DNA of 64,000 nt, from assembly GCA_002844335.1 (NCBI GenBank), contig CP019154.1:2170001-2234000 (forward strand), written 5' to 3'. Both the position numbers and the translations under genes were made by a program. Below the pieces are notes generated by a model, which worked only from the letters and a program-made list of their open reading frames with translations, was not told where the DNA came from and ran no database searches. This document shows, piece after piece, positions 8,570 to 17,550 of this stretch. The DNA comes from Haloarcula taiwanensis (GTDB taxonomy: Archaea > Halobacteriota > Halobacteria > Halobacteriales > Haloarculaceae). The first letter of the stretch is position 1. Every line of letters begins with the position of its first letter.

Positions 8570-9322
8570 TCACTCCCCCTCGTGGGTCGTCTCCAAGCGA
8601 CTGAGGAACTCGCCGGTCCGTGCCGCCTCTGGGTTCTCGAACAGCTGTTCCGGCGGGCCGTGTTCGACGATACGCCCGTCATCAAGGAAGATGATGTCTG
8701 ACGCCGCCGACCGCGCGAATCCCATCTCGTGGCTGACGACGAGCATGGTGATGCCCTCGGCGGCGAGGTCGCGCATTACCTCGACGACTTCGCCGACGAG
8801 TTCGGGGTCGAGCGCGCTGGTCGGCTCGTCGAACAGCAGGAGCTTCGGGTCCATGGCGAGTGCGCGCGCGATGCCGACGCGCTGTTTCTGCCCGCCGGAG
8901 AGTTCAGCGGGGTACGAGTCGGCCTGATCCAGCAGTCCGACCTGTTCCAGATGTTCGTACCCCTTCTCCTGGGCCGCCGATTTGTCCATGCCGCGGACTT
9001 TCCGCAGGCCAAGTGTGACGTTCCCGAGCGCCGTGAGATGAGCAAAGAGGTTGAAATCCTGAAACACCATCCCGACCTGTTTTCGGAGTTCGTTGACGTC
9101 GGTGTCGGCGTCGGTGACGCAGTCGCCGTCGAGGTAGATGTCGCCGCTGTCGATCTCGGTGAGGCGGTTCACACAGCGGAGCATCGTCGACTTGCCGCTT
9201 CCGCTGGGGCCGATGACCACGTCCACGTCCCCGGCGTCCATCTCGAAACTGACGCCGGAGAGCACCTGTTCCTCGCCGTAGGACTTGTACACGTCGTCAA
9301 GTTCCAGTAACGGGTCGCTCAT
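8570..9322 (-). CDS. Polar amino-acid ABC transporter ATP-binding protein
   Basis: A 250-residue cytoplasmic ATPase that powers the importer. All nucleotide-binding motifs are present: Walker A GPSGSGKST near residue 37, Q-loop MVFQDFNLF, signature LSGGQKQRV, Walker B LLLFDEPTSALD and switch His in VVSHEMGF. It overlaps the preceding permease gene by four bases (ATGA), so translation is coupled. It belongs to the GlnQ/HisP family of polar amino-acid importers. Confidence 0.93.
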   Translation of the reverse strand: MSDPLLELDDVYKSYGEEQVLSGVSFEMDAGDVDVVIGPSGSGKSTMLRCVNRLTEIDSGDIYLDGDCVTDADTDVNELRKQVGMVFQDFNLFAHLTALGNVTLGLRKVRGMDKSAAQEKGYEHLEQVGLLDQADSYPAELSGGQKQRVGIARALAMDPKLLLFDEPTSALDPELVGEVVEVMRDLAAEGITMLVVSHEMGFARSAASDIIFLDDGRIVEHGPPEQLFENPEAARTGEFLSRLETTHEGE

Positions 9323-9999
9323 GCACGCTCACCGCCGGGGATGCTGAAGCGGTCGTCGACGTAATCGAGCGAGCGGTTCGTCACGAACGTGAGAACGAAA
9401 TAAATGAGGCTCACAGTCAGGAAAATTTCAAGCGCAGCAGTGCTTTGACCGCCCTGGTAGAGGTTCTGGCCGACAGTCAGCAGTTCGCCGAGACCGATGA
9501 CGATGGCGATACTCGTGTCTTTCAGGACGATCGTGAACTCGTTCTGGAAGCCGGGCACGCTTCGGCGGAGTGCCTGGGGCACGACGACGCTCCGGATGGC
9601 CTGGAGCCGGCCCATGCCGACGGCGCGAGCGGCTTCCAGTTGTCCCTCGTCGACGCTCTGGAGTGCGCCGCGGAAGATCTGTGACTGGTACGCGGCACTC
9701 CGGAGTCCGAGCGCGATAGTCGCCGTCACGAAGGCGCTGCTCGACACCGAGAGACCGAAGAACAGCAGGATAATGATGACGAGCAGCGGCGTGCCGCGAA
9801 GGACGACGCCGGCCGTCTCGACCGCGCGTTTGAGCGGCCCACGGCCGTACACTTCGACGGCCCCCGCCGGAAAGCCGAGCAGAAAGCCGAGCAGAATACT
9901 CGCGGCTGTCAGGCCGACCGTGACACCCGTGCCTGCGAGCAGCAGGTCGAGGTTCCCGGCGACAAACGCCCAGTCACTCTGCAACGGGAGCGGTGGCAT
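9319..9999 (-). CDS. Polar amino-acid ABC transporter permease (first permease of operon)
   Basis: A 226-residue HisM/GlnP-family permease with about five membrane helices and the ATPase-contact loop SVDEGQLEAARAVGMGRLQAIRSVVVPQ, which parallels the loop of the second permease. The two permeases probably form a heterodimeric channel. The gene starts 3 bp after the stop of the binding-protein gene and overlaps the ATPase gene by four bases. Confidence 0.9.
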   Translation of the reverse strand: MPPLPLQSDWAFVAGNLDLLLAGTGVTVGLTAASILLGFLLGFPAGAVEVYGRGPLKRAVETAGVVLRGTPLLVIIILLFFGLSVSSSAFVTATIALGLRSAAYQSQIFRGALQSVDEGQLEAARAVGMGRLQAIRSVVVPQALRRSVPGFQNEFTIVLKDTSIAIVIGLGELLTVGQNLYQGGQSTAALEIFLTVSLIYFVLTFVTNRSLDYVDDRFSIPGGERA

Positions 10000-10002
10000 C
10001 GG

Positions 10003-10797
10003 TTACTGCTGGCCGAACCACTTGTTCGTCAGGTCTTGGTACGTGTTCCCGTCGCGGACTGCGGACAGGCCATCGTTGAGCGCCTGGGTGAACTCGTCGT
10101 CGCCCTCCCGGACGCCGAACCCGAAGTTCTCGCCCGTCTCGTACGTGAAGGCGATGGTGACCGGACGCTGTGCGGCGAAGGTCTGTGCGACCGGCTCGTC
10201 GATGACGACGGCGTCGATGTTGCCGTTCTGGAGGTCTTCGACCGCCAGCACGTAGTTGCCGTAGGAGTTGTAGTTTGACTCGTCGAGGTTCCCCGGTTCG
10301 ATGAGTTCCGACTGGACCGTGCTCTCGCCCGTCGTGCCCTTCTGTGCGCCGACTGGGCGCCCGGAAAGGTCCGACATCGACTCCGGTGAGAAGTCACCGT
10401 CTTCACGGACGACAATCGCCTGGTTCGAACTGTAGTACGGGTCGGTGAAGTCGATGGTCTCGTCACGCTCGTCGTTGATCGTCATCCCCGCGGCGACTAC
10501 GTCGATATTCTCGTTCGTCAGCGCCGGGATCAGAGACTTGAACTCGAATTCTTCCCAGCCGGCAAGGGTGTAGTCGGTCTCGTCGACGACCGCTTCAAGC
10601 AGGTCGATGTCGAACCCGACGAGTTCGCCGTCCTGTTTCATCTCGAACGGGGGGAACCCCGGTGCAGTTCCGGCAGTGATTTCGGTAGCGCCGCCGTCGC
10701 CGCCACCGCCCCCGAAACACCCAGCGAGCGAGACAGCTACTGCAGTTCCACCGACAGTGGAGAGGTACTGGCGTCGTGAAAGACCGTTGTCTGACAT
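10003..10797 (-). CDS. Amino-acid-binding Tat lipoprotein of ABC importer
   Basis: First gene of the importer operon: the extracellular solute receptor. I start it at the ATG at 10797, which places the Tat motif LSRRQYLSTVGG and lipobox SLAGC at the N-terminus, followed by a Gly linker. A GGTGAGG stretch lies just upstream as a possible ribosome site. The mature domain is a periplasmic-binding-protein type 2 fold (bact-SBP-3). It starts GFPPFEMKQDGELVGFDIDL and includes FTDPYYSSNQAIVV and VGAQKGTTGE. It binds a polar amino acid whose identity is not visible here. Confidence 0.9.
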   Translation of the reverse strand: MSDNGLSRRQYLSTVGGTAVAVSLAGCFGGGGGDGGATEITAGTAPGFPPFEMKQDGELVGFDIDLLEAVVDETDYTLAGWEEFEFKSLIPALTNENIDVVAAGMTINDERDETIDFTDPYYSSNQAIVVREDGDFSPESMSDLSGRPVGAQKGTTGESTVQSELIEPGNLDESNYNSYGNYVLAVEDLQNGNIDAVVIDEPVAQTFAAQRPVTIAFTYETGENFGFGVREGDDEFTQALNDGLSAVRDGNTYQDLTNKWFGQQ

Positions 10798-10861
10798 AGT
10801 CCTCACCACACGACAGACCGGAATATATCTTACGTGTTACCCACAGAGGTGGGACACGTGT

Positions 10862-11350
10862 TCAATCGTCAGCGCGTGCTGTGTGCTGGGTCTCGGTCGA
10901 TTGTACCGACGGCGACTCCGCCGTATCGGTGTAGGCCCACGCCGTCGCCGCGACCATCGCACCGAAGATAAGCTGTGCGGCCCCGTGGTGGAGTACCTGC
11001 GCCGTGGCACCGAAGTTGAAGATAGTGTTCGCGCCAAGGAGAATCTGCACCGGGAGCACGACCGTGGCAACACCTGTCGCAAGCTTGATCCGCCGGCTGT
11101 ACTCACCGCGCCACGCGGCGATCGTCGAACCGAGGATGCCAAAGCCAGTGATCATTGCGACTAAACGGTGGAACCACTCGACGAAACTCGCCCAGTTTGC
11201 GGGGAACAGCCCCATCCAGCCGTCACAGAACGGCCAGCGTGCCTCACAGGTCAGCCCGGCACCGATAGCACCGGTGTACACGCCGAGCAGGATGAGTGCG
11301 AACGTCAGCACCGTCGTCGTCGCCACCAGTCGGCGGAAACGGGTGGTCAT
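10862..11350 (-). CDS. ctaA: Heme A synthase, archaeal short form
   Basis: A 162-residue, four-helix membrane protein of the CtaA/Cox15 family, which oxidises heme O to heme A for terminal oxidases. Bacterial CtaA has eight helices in two homologous halves. This protein corresponds to one half, as known for archaeal members, so it should work as a dimer. Visible features: the extracellular Cys pair in LTCEARWPFCDG and heme-ligand histidines in EWFHRLVA and VLHHGAAQ. The C-terminal ~20 residues are polar. It lies 64 bp upstream of the ABC operon on the same strand. A functional link to that operon is unlikely. Confidence 0.88.
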   Translation of the reverse strand: MTTRFRRLVATTTVLTFALILLGVYTGAIGAGLTCEARWPFCDGWMGLFPANWASFVEWFHRLVAMITGFGILGSTIAAWRGEYSRRIKLATGVATVVLPVQILLGANTIFNFGATAQVLHHGAAQLIFGAMVAATAWAYTDTAESPSVQSTETQHTARADD

Positions 11351-11478
11351 ACCTAGACCTTCGGTTGCACGTACTTATGCTCTCTTTTCGCGCTCGGCCA
11401 CCGAGCACAATTATCTTTACTGATACTCTCGGAGTCATCTTTATCTACAGCTGTTAGCCAATGTAACATAACCACCCT

Positions 11479-13392
11479 ATGTTCGAACAGATCCGCACCT
11501 ATCTCTACGGCCAGCGGTCCCGTTCTCCGGACGCTGCGGCCAGACGGGCGGACGGCGGATTCGTCGCGAGTGACGGACAAGCTCGCTTTCTGGCCGACGC
11601 CCTTGACCCGAACTCGCCACGCCTCACTGATCGCTTCGACGACCCGGAGACGGCCGCTATCGGGACACAGCACGTCGAGCGGCAGTTCGAACTCGAGCCT
11701 GACGAACTCCGGGCGCTGATTGACGACTACGAAACAGCTGGCATAAGCCAGCGTGAGTTCATCGCCACCCAGGGCTTTGTCACGGAATCGCTCGTCGAAA
11801 GTGCGTTCGAACAGCTTCGGGACGAACTCGGCCCGGATGCACAGAATGCTATCGACACTGTCGAGGCAGAGCTTCACGAAGGGCTGGAAACAACACAGTC
11901 AGTCACCCAGGCCGGTATCGACGCCTTCACTGACGCTACAGCTGAAAACAGCGCTACCGATGGGTTCGACTACCACGACGTACTGCAGCATATCGGGACG
12001 CCGCTCTTTGTTCTGGATACGAACGGTGATATCCGCAGCTGGAACAGTTCGATCGAAAACCTGACTGGTGTCTCCGAGGCCGAAGCAAAGGAGATGGAGA
12101 TGGCGAGCATGGCGTTCTATCCGGACGGTCGACGCGGGAAGACCCTCGCCGACAAGGTCCTCGACGCACCGGAGACGACCCACAGGAAGTACGACGTGCC
12201 AAAGGTCGAAGACGAGGACTTCACGCTGTACCGCGATACGAGCGTGATGGCCGACCAGCACGGAAACGAGCGCAACATCTCGTTCAGCGCCGCCCCCATC
12301 TACGACGAGGACGACGAACTCATCGCGGTTGTCGAGATGGTCCAGGACCGGACTGATGAGGCCAAGCGCCACGAGGCGGTGACGGACCTAGTCGATGAGG
12401 TCAAATCGACCATGGCTGCACTCAAGAACGGCCGCCTCGACGCCCGGGCGTCGTTCGACCGGACTGACGGCGGCGAATACGTCGACGATCAGCTGTACGA
12501 AGTCATCGGGTCGCTCAACGATATGGCAGAACAGGTCGAGGAGCTGGCGGACCAGGTGGACGAGCAGGCACAGCAACTCGCGGTCACTATCGAACAGGCG
12601 AACTCGTCCGCAGAGGCCGTCGAAAGTCGCGTTACCGAACAGACCGCCTCCCTCACTCAAGCGGCCGACAACATTCAGGACATCGGGGCTGGGATGGAGG
12701 AGGTCGCCGCCACGTCCAGCGAAGTGGCGTCAGCAGCACAGCGCGCGAAGGCGGCCGCAGAAGACGGCTCAGCGGCCGGTGAAGCAGTCATGGATGTCAC
12801 CGATGGGCTTGCCGAAACGAGCGAAGCCCTCGTGGACACCGTCACTGATCTCGACGACCAGATGGACGAGGTGAGCGAGATCGTCGAAATAATCGCCGAC
12901 GTGGCCGAGCAGACGAACATGCTCGCGCTGAACGCCAACATCGAAGCGGCCCGGGCCGGTGAAAGCGGGAGCGGGTTCGCTGTCGTGGCCGACGAGGTGA
13001 AAACGCTCGCGAACGAGACAAGCGAATACGCCTCCGAGATCTCGACGAGCATTACTTCGATTCAGGACCAGGCGACCGAGACAGCCGAAATGGTCGAGAC
13101 ATCACACGAGCAGGTCGAGCGTGCGGAGTCCGAGATTGAGGACGCGCTGGATGCGCTGGACGAGATTTCCGACGCCGTCGAGGAGGCGACGAGTGGTATC
13201 CAGGAAGTCGCCGACGCCAACGACGATCAGGCGAGCGCTATCGAGAACGTGACTTCGATGGTCGAAGACGCGCAGAACCACGCTCGAGAGGCCGAAGCGG
13301 CGACGAAGGAGATCGTCGAGGCGACCGACCAGCAGGAAGACGCAGTCACCGAACTGACCGACCGAGTCGGCGAACTCACGAACGCGAACTGA
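11479..13392 (+). CDS. Soluble methyl-accepting chemotaxis transducer with PAS domain
   Basis: A 637-residue halobacterial transducer without membrane helices, so it senses a cytoplasmic signal. Residues ~30-160 are a helical sensor module of unassigned type. Residues ~168-290 form a PAS domain (IGTPLFVLDTNGDIRSWN). Residues ~295-350 are HAMP-like (LVDEVKSTMAALKNGRLDAR). The remainder is the long coiled-coil signalling domain, with the CheA/CheW hairpin tip at about residue 480 (EQTNMLALNANIEAARAG) followed by FAVVADEVKTLA. It would pass signals to CheA and the archaellum motor. The N-terminal module could be globin-like, but I cannot confirm a heme histidine. Confidence 0.92.
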   Translation: MFEQIRTYLYGQRSRSPDAAARRADGGFVASDGQARFLADALDPNSPRLTDRFDDPETAAIGTQHVERQFELEPDELRALIDDYETAGISQREFIATQGFVTESLVESAFEQLRDELGPDAQNAIDTVEAELHEGLETTQSVTQAGIDAFTDATAENSATDGFDYHDVLQHIGTPLFVLDTNGDIRSWNSSIENLTGVSEAEAKEMEMASMAFYPDGRRGKTLADKVLDAPETTHRKYDVPKVEDEDFTLYRDTSVMADQHGNERNISFSAAPIYDEDDELIAVVEMVQDRTDEAKRHEAVTDLVDEVKSTMAALKNGRLDARASFDRTDGGEYVDDQLYEVIGSLNDMAEQVEELADQVDEQAQQLAVTIEQANSSAEAVESRVTEQTASLTQAADNIQDIGAGMEEVAATSSEVASAAQRAKAAAEDGSAAGEAVMDVTDGLAETSEALVDTVTDLDDQMDEVSEIVEIIADVAEQTNMLALNANIEAARAGESGSGFAVVADEVKTLANETSEYASEISTSITSIQDQATETAEMVETSHEQVERAESEIEDALDALDEISDAVEEATSGIQEVADANDDQASAIENVTSMVEDAQNHAREAEAATKEIVEATDQQEDAVTELTDRVGELTNAN

Positions 13393-13452
13393 GGGCCAAC
13401 GGCGGTCCAGCACGACGCTGTCTCGGCAGTGGATATTTTCCAATTGATGGGA

Positions 13453-13506
13453 TACAACCGGGGCAAAATCCGCTGCAACCGGCCGGTATTCGACAACCGT
13501 CGTTGT
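13453..13506 (+). promoter_or_regulatory. Candidate operator cluster upstream of maeB
   Basis: Three copies of AACCG lie at 13456, 13477 and 13495, and the last is half of an inverted repeat ACAAC-CGTC-GTTGT at 13493-13506. The TATA-like tract (CTTTTTTACA, about 13535-13544) sits 20-30 bp before the ATG at 13565. The repeats lie upstream of it, where an activator would bind. No regulator can be named. Confidence 0.35.
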
Positions 13507-13564
13507 ACCGCTCGTCCGTTGACGGTAAACTTGTCTTTTTTACAGTTGGGTTCGACATCCGGGT

Positions 13565-15817
13565 ATGGGACTTGACGAGGACGCACTGGAGTACCACCGG
13601 AGCAAGCCGCCGGGGAAGATAGAGATTGCGACAACAAAGCCGACGAACACCCAACGTGACCTCTCGCTGGCGTACTCGCCCGGCGTGGCCGCACCGTGTA
13701 AGGAGATAGACGAAGACCCCGAGCGGGCCTTTGAGTACACCGCGAAGGGGAACCTCGTCGGCGTCGTCTCCGACGGGTCCGCCGTGCTCGGCCTGGGCGA
13801 CATCGGTCCGGAGGCCGGGAAGCCGGTCATGGAAGGCAAGGGCGTGCTGTTCAAGCGGTTCGCCGACATCGACGTGTTCGACGTGGAACTGGACACGGAC
13901 AACGCTGAGGCGATGATACAGACGGTGGCGGCGATGGAACCGACCTTCGGCGGTATCAACCTGGAAGACATTGCCGCCCCGGAGTGTTTCGAAGTCGAGC
14001 GCCGACTCAGCGAGAAACTCGACATCCCGGTGTTCCACGATGACCAACACGGGACCGCGATCATCTCCGGCGCGGCGCTCGTCAACGCGGCCGACATCGC
14101 CGAGAAGGAACTGGAGGACCTAGAGGTCGTCTTCTCCGGGGCCGGAGCGTCCGCGATTGCCTCGGCGAAGTTCTACGTCTCTCTGGGCGTCTCGAAGGAC
14201 AACATCACAATGTGTGACTCCTCGGGTATCATCACTGAGGAGCGGGCGACCCACGAGGAACTCAACCGGTTCAAACAGGAGTTCGCCCGGGATATTCCGG
14301 AGGGTGGCCTCGCCGACGCGATGGACGGGGCCGACGTGTTCGTCGGGCTCTCAGTCGGCGGCATCGTCGACCAGGAGATGGTGCAGTCGATGGCCAGCGA
14401 CCCCATCATCTTCGCGATGGCGAACCCGGATCCAGAAATCGACTACGAGTCTGCCAAGTCCGCCCGTGACGACACGGTTATCATGGCGACCGGTCGTTCA
14501 GACTACCCGAATCAGGTCAACAACGTCCTCGGGTTCCCGTTTATTTTCCGCGGCGCGCTCGACGTGCGAGCGACCGAAATCAACGAGGAAATGAAGGTGG
14601 CAGCGGCCCGAGCGCTGGCCGACCTCGCCAAGCAGGATGTGCCCGACGAGGTCGTCAAGGCTTACGGCGACCAGCCGCTGCAATTCGGCCCGGACTACAT
14701 CATTCCGAAACCGCTGGACCCGCGGGTCCTGTTCGAGGTGACGCCCGCGGTCGCCGAGGCCGCCATCGAGAGCGGCGCGGCACGGACGGAAATCGATACG
14801 GAGGCCTACGTCGAGGAACTCGAAGCCCGGCTTGGCAAGTCCCGCGAGATGATGCGCGTCGTGCTCAACAAAGCCAAGAGCGACCCCCAGCGCGTCGTGC
14901 TCGCCGAGGGCCACGACGAGAAGATGATCCGCGCGGCCTACCAGCTGGTCGAACAGGGTATCGCCGAGCCGATACTCATCGGCGACGCCGACCGCATCGA
15001 GTCCACGCGCCGGAAGTTCGGGCTTGAGTTCGACCCCGTCGTCGTCGACCCTGAGACGGCCGACGTGGCCGACTACGCCGACCGGCTGTACGAACTCCGC
15101 CAGCGCAAGGGCGTCACGCGCCGCGAGGCCGACGAGCTCATTCGGGACGGGAACTACCTCGGCAGCGTCATGGTCGAGATGGGCGACGCCGACGCGATGC
15201 TGACCGGCCTGACCCACCACTATCCCTCGGCGCTGCGCCCGCCGCTCCAGGTTATCGGGACGGCTGACGACGCCGACTACGCGGCCGGCGTCTACATGCT
15301 GACGTTCAAGAACCGCGTCATCTTCTGTGCCGACACCACCGTGAATCAGGCCCCCGACGCGGACGTGCTGGAGGAGGTCACCCGCCACACGGGGGAACTG
15401 GCCCGCCGGTTCAACGTCGAACCGCGGGCAGCGATGCTGTCGTACTCCAACTTCGGCAGCGTCGACAACCTCGGGACGAAGAAGATCCGCCGGGCTGTCT
15501 CTCGCCTGCAGGACGACGACCGCGTCGACTTCCCGGTCGACGGGGAGATGCAGGCCGACACCGCCGTCGTGGAGGACATCCTGCAGGACACCTACGAGTT
15601 CTCGGAACTCGACGACCCCGCGAACGTCCTCGTGTTCCCCAACCTCGAAGCCGGGAACATCGGCTACAAGCTCCTCCAGCGGCTTGGCGGCGCTGAGGCC
15701 ATCGGGCCGATGCTCGTCGGCATGGACAAGCCGGTCCACGTCCTCCAGCGCGGCGACGAGGTCAAGGACATCGTGAACCTCGCCGGCGTCGCTGTCGTCG
15801 ACGCGCAACAGGAGTAA
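13565..15817 (+). CDS. maeB: NADP-type malic enzyme fused to phosphotransacetylase-like domain
   Basis: A 750-residue MaeB-type protein that decarboxylates malate to pyruvate with reduction of NAD(P). Residues ~1-425 are the malic enzyme: [12 protein letters not shown], the metal-site stretch [10 protein letters not shown], and Rossmann motif [10 protein letters not shown]. Residues ~430-750 are a phosphotransacetylase-like domain ([32 protein letters not shown]) that in bacterial MaeB acts as an acetyl-CoA-sensing regulatory module. The gene is monocistronic and is followed by a T-tract terminator. It supplies pyruvate and NADPH and would work with ppsA in gluconeogenesis from C4 acids. Confidence 0.95.
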   Translation: MGLDEDALEYHRSKPPGKIEIATTKPTNTQRDLSLAYSPGVAAPCKEIDEDPERAFEYTAKGNLVGVVSDGSAVLGLGDIGPEAGKPVMEGKGVLFKRFADIDVFDVELDTDNAEAMIQTVAAMEPTFGGINLEDIAAPECFEVERRLSEKLDIPVFHDDQHGTAIISGAALVNAADIAEKELEDLEVVFSGAGASAIASAKFYVSLGVSKDNITMCDSSGIITEERATHEELNRFKQEFARDIPEGGLADAMDGADVFVGLSVGGIVDQEMVQSMASDPIIFAMANPDPEIDYESAKSARDDTVIMATGRSDYPNQVNNVLGFPFIFRGALDVRATEINEEMKVAAARALADLAKQDVPDEVVKAYGDQPLQFGPDYIIPKPLDPRVLFEVTPAVAEAAIESGAARTEIDTEAYVEELEARLGKSREMMRVVLNKAKSDPQRVVLAEGHDEKMIRAAYQLVEQGIAEPILIGDADRIESTRRKFGLEFDPVVVDPETADVADYADRLYELRQRKGVTRREADELIRDGNYLGSVMVEMGDADAMLTGLTHHYPSALRPPLQVIGTADDADYAAGVYMLTFKNRVIFCADTTVNQAPDADVLEEVTRHTGELARRFNVEPRAAMLSYSNFGSVDNLGTKKIRRAVSRLQDDDRVDFPVDGEMQADTAVVEDILQDTYEFSELDDPANVLVFPNLEAGNIGYKLLQRLGGAEAIGPMLVGMDKPVHVLQRGDEVKDIVNLAGVAVVDAQQE

Positions 15818-15832
15818 CGGACAGGCGACTGC

Positions 15833-15838
15833 TTTTTT
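15833..15838 (+). terminator. T-tract terminator after maeB
   Basis: A run of six T on the plus strand 16 bp after the maeB stop. Archaeal RNA polymerase terminates at U-rich tracts without needing a hairpin. The position between two convergent genes fits. Confidence 0.55.
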
Positions 15839-15864
15839 CGAGTTAGGTCGGAATCATCCGTCCG

Positions 15865-15870
15865 AAAAAA
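15865..15870 (-). terminator. T-tract terminator for the 15904-16164 gene
   Basis: Six A on the plus strand, read as six T for the minus-strand gene, 34 bp after its stop. Together with the T-run at 15833 it makes the 86-bp convergent gap a bidirectional terminator. Confidence 0.5.
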
Positions 15871-15903
15871 CATAGCGTTCAGGCCTGTCGCCGGAACGCG
15901 ATG

Positions 15904-16164
15904 TCACGTATCGCCTCGCCGTCGGCCGCGGGTCGGCGGGTGGAGGAAGAGCGCGTCGACGACCGCCACGGCGCCGACGAGCGACGCGCCGGTTATCGCC
16001 GCCTGCAACGAGAGGCCCAGAACGACCGCGGCGGCGAGTGTGAGGACAAACACCGCGGGGATGACGGCGAGGACGAGGTCGTGCCGCGTCGGCGACTGAC
16101 GCGGCAACAGCTGCTCGACGTACTGTCCGCTGAAACCGTCGGGTCCGTCAGTTCTGGTACTCAA
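15904..16164 (-). CDS. Small two-helix membrane protein with TTG start
   Basis: An 86-residue protein. The start codon is TTG at 16164, chosen because a strong Shine-Dalgarno sequence (GGAGGTGA) ends six bases before it and an AT-rich TTTTATGTATTAG element lies further upstream. The N-terminal ~27 residues are polar. Two hydrophobic helices follow (LVLAVIPAVFVLTLAAAVVL and an AAITGASLVGAVAVVDALFL segment), then a basic tail PPTRGRRRGDT placing the C-terminus inside. No function is known. The composition resembles conserved haloarchaeal small membrane proteins. Confidence 0.7.
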   Translation of the reverse strand: MSTRTDGPDGFSGQYVEQLLPRQSPTRHDLVLAVIPAVFVLTLAAAVVLGLSLQAAITGASLVGAVAVVDALFLHPPTRGRRRGDT

Positions 16165-16492
16165 CGTAGCTCACCTCCCACCGTATACTATCTCATTTCT
16201 AATACATAAAATTTGGTCTGTGTGACGTTACCCGAACGTACGCGGCCACTCGCTACGCTATCTGCATAACTTATAGAGATAATCTACTGTGAAACAGGAC
16301 CGGTACAGCACCCTAGAGCCGCTCGCTACGACACGCTCTCACCGTGGCTGTCGAATCTCGCAGAATCGTCGCCGTATGTTAGTATCCCGAACTCGGGGGC
16401 AGGGCCGGAGAGAACCAGATGGCGACGCGGCGCTGTCGACAACGATTCGAGAGAACAGGGGGCCGCCGGTCGGTGGGACCGACCGGATGCCG
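16165..16492 (-). other. Intergenic region, 328 bp
   Basis: This stretch holds the minus-strand promoter of the small membrane protein (AT-rich segment about 16184-16215, with TTTTATGTATTAG on the minus strand) and the 3' region of the RNase H-like gene. An AT-rich patch near 16265-16290 (CATAACTTATAGAGATAATC) is unassigned. Open frames here lack haloarchaeal codon bias and I see no RNA gene. Confidence 0.6.
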
Positions 16493-17155
16493 TCAGTCCG
16501 ATGCCCCGCCGCGCTCGGCACGCGACGGCGGCGGGACGCGTTCGTTCACGGTCGGCGCGTCGGGGAGGACACACCGGTCCGGTTCGCCGTTGACGTGGGC
16601 GTACTGGTCGGGCGCGTTCGCGAGCGGATGCGCGGGGTTGCGGTCGCCGGAAATCCGTGCGGCGCGGACCTCGCCGAACCCGTTGATACGTGCCTGAATC
16701 CCGCGCCAGTGCAGCCCTGTCGCCGGCGGGACCGACACGGAGTGTGGTGGGTCGTAGGCGGAGCCGTGAGAGGCCAGTACCTCCGCGTTCACGTTCTCAG
16801 CGAGCTGGTCGTGGTCGATGAGTAAGCCGACGCGGGCGTTGGGCGGAGCCCGTCTCGCAAGCACGTCAAGCCCCAGATGGAGTGCCCGATACTCCGCAAC
16901 GTTGTTGTCGGGGCAGGTGTCCGGGACCGATAGCCTGACGACGCGCTCACCGTCGAGAGTTTCCACGACGACACCCAGTCCGCCGGTCGAGCTAGCTGCC
17001 TCGCTGTCGGGTGATGTGGTGCCGTTGTGGGGTCTGAACGACCCGTCTGTGGCGATGTAGAAGTCTCGATGGTGACTCCGCGGTGGATGCGCGATGTGCG
17101 GCGTCGGTGATTCATCGAACAGGTCTCGAAGTGACGGCCGGCCGTAAGCGGCCAT
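16493..17155 (-). CDS. RNase H-fold protein (ribonuclease HI-like)
   Basis: A 220-residue protein with the four acidic positions of type 1 RNase H in order: Asp in YIATDGSFR (about residue 38), Glu in NNVAEYRALHLGLDVL, Asp in LLIDHDQLAENV and Asp in RISGDRNPAHPLAN. The family cleaves RNA in RNA-DNA hybrids and clears primers or R-loops. The N-terminal ~35 residues (GRPSLRDLFDESPTP) and the Pro-rich C-terminal ~35 residues lie outside the fold. The start at 17155 is supported by an AT-rich element (ATATATTTAATACC on the minus strand) 20-35 bp upstream, so the mRNA is probably leaderless. Confidence 0.8.
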   Translation of the reverse strand: MAAYGRPSLRDLFDESPTPHIAHPPRSHHRDFYIATDGSFRPHNGTTSPDSEAASSTGGLGVVVETLDGERVVRLSVPDTCPDNNVAEYRALHLGLDVLARRAPPNARVGLLIDHDQLAENVNAEVLASHGSAYDPPHSVSVPPATGLHWRGIQARINGFGEVRAARISGDRNPAHPLANAPDQYAHVNGEPDRCVLPDAPTVNERVPPPSRAERGGASD

Positions 17156-17329
17156 GGTTTCTGTTGGGTGAGCAGGGTATTAAATATATTCCCTCAACGG
17201 GGTGTTCCCGTGTGATGGTTTTGGCGGCCCACCGGGCGGCCCTGCTGCCGTGTCAGACCTGCGCTCGCGTCGAATGTGTTAGCAGGTGAGAAAGATTTAT
17301 ACCGGTGTAGAACCATGTTACCAACACAC

Positions 17330-17443
17330 ATGACTCCAACGAAAATTCGTGAACGACTCGAAGAGTCCGAGGAACGAGTCGACACAGAACTGTTCCTCAG
17401 TGCGTTAGAGTACGTTCGGGACGACGGCCGAACTCGCCGTTAA
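17330..17443 (+). CDS. 37-residue micro-protein, unknown function
   Basis: A short frame from ATG 17330 to TAA 17443 beginning MTPTKIRERLEESEERV and ending YVRDDGRTRR. It is highly charged and predicted to be two short helices. A TATA-like element (GATTTATACC, about 17294-17303) lies 27-36 bp upstream, fitting a leaderless or near-leaderless start. An in-frame ATG at 17315 is an alternative. Codon use is haloarchaeal, and the composition looks like a real conserved small protein. No family is recognised. Confidence 0.6.
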   Translation: MTPTKIRERLEESEERVDTELFLSALEYVRDDGRTRR

Positions 17444-17550
17444 CCGCGTTTGTATCGTGACCGGCGGCGGTGTGTATTGGACCTAGCGGCAGTGGGCGTC
17501 GGGACTAGCGAGCGTGAGCGATACCTGCCGGGCTGTCGCGGCTGACCTGC

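Noticed and set aside
14498..15808. Long antisense frame over maeB
   Set aside because: Shadow of the phosphotransacetylase-like part of MaeB. No domain and no promoter.
16289..16825. Arg-rich plus-strand frame in the 16.3 kb gap
   Set aside because: Overlaps the RNase H-like gene. The protein would be strongly basic, unlike haloarchaeal proteins.
17505..17525. Another GA-flanked hairpin (GAGCGTGAGCGA) near 17.5 kb
   Set aside because: The tip could form a GTGA tetraloop, but the outer arms do not pair, so I do not count it with the array at 4047.
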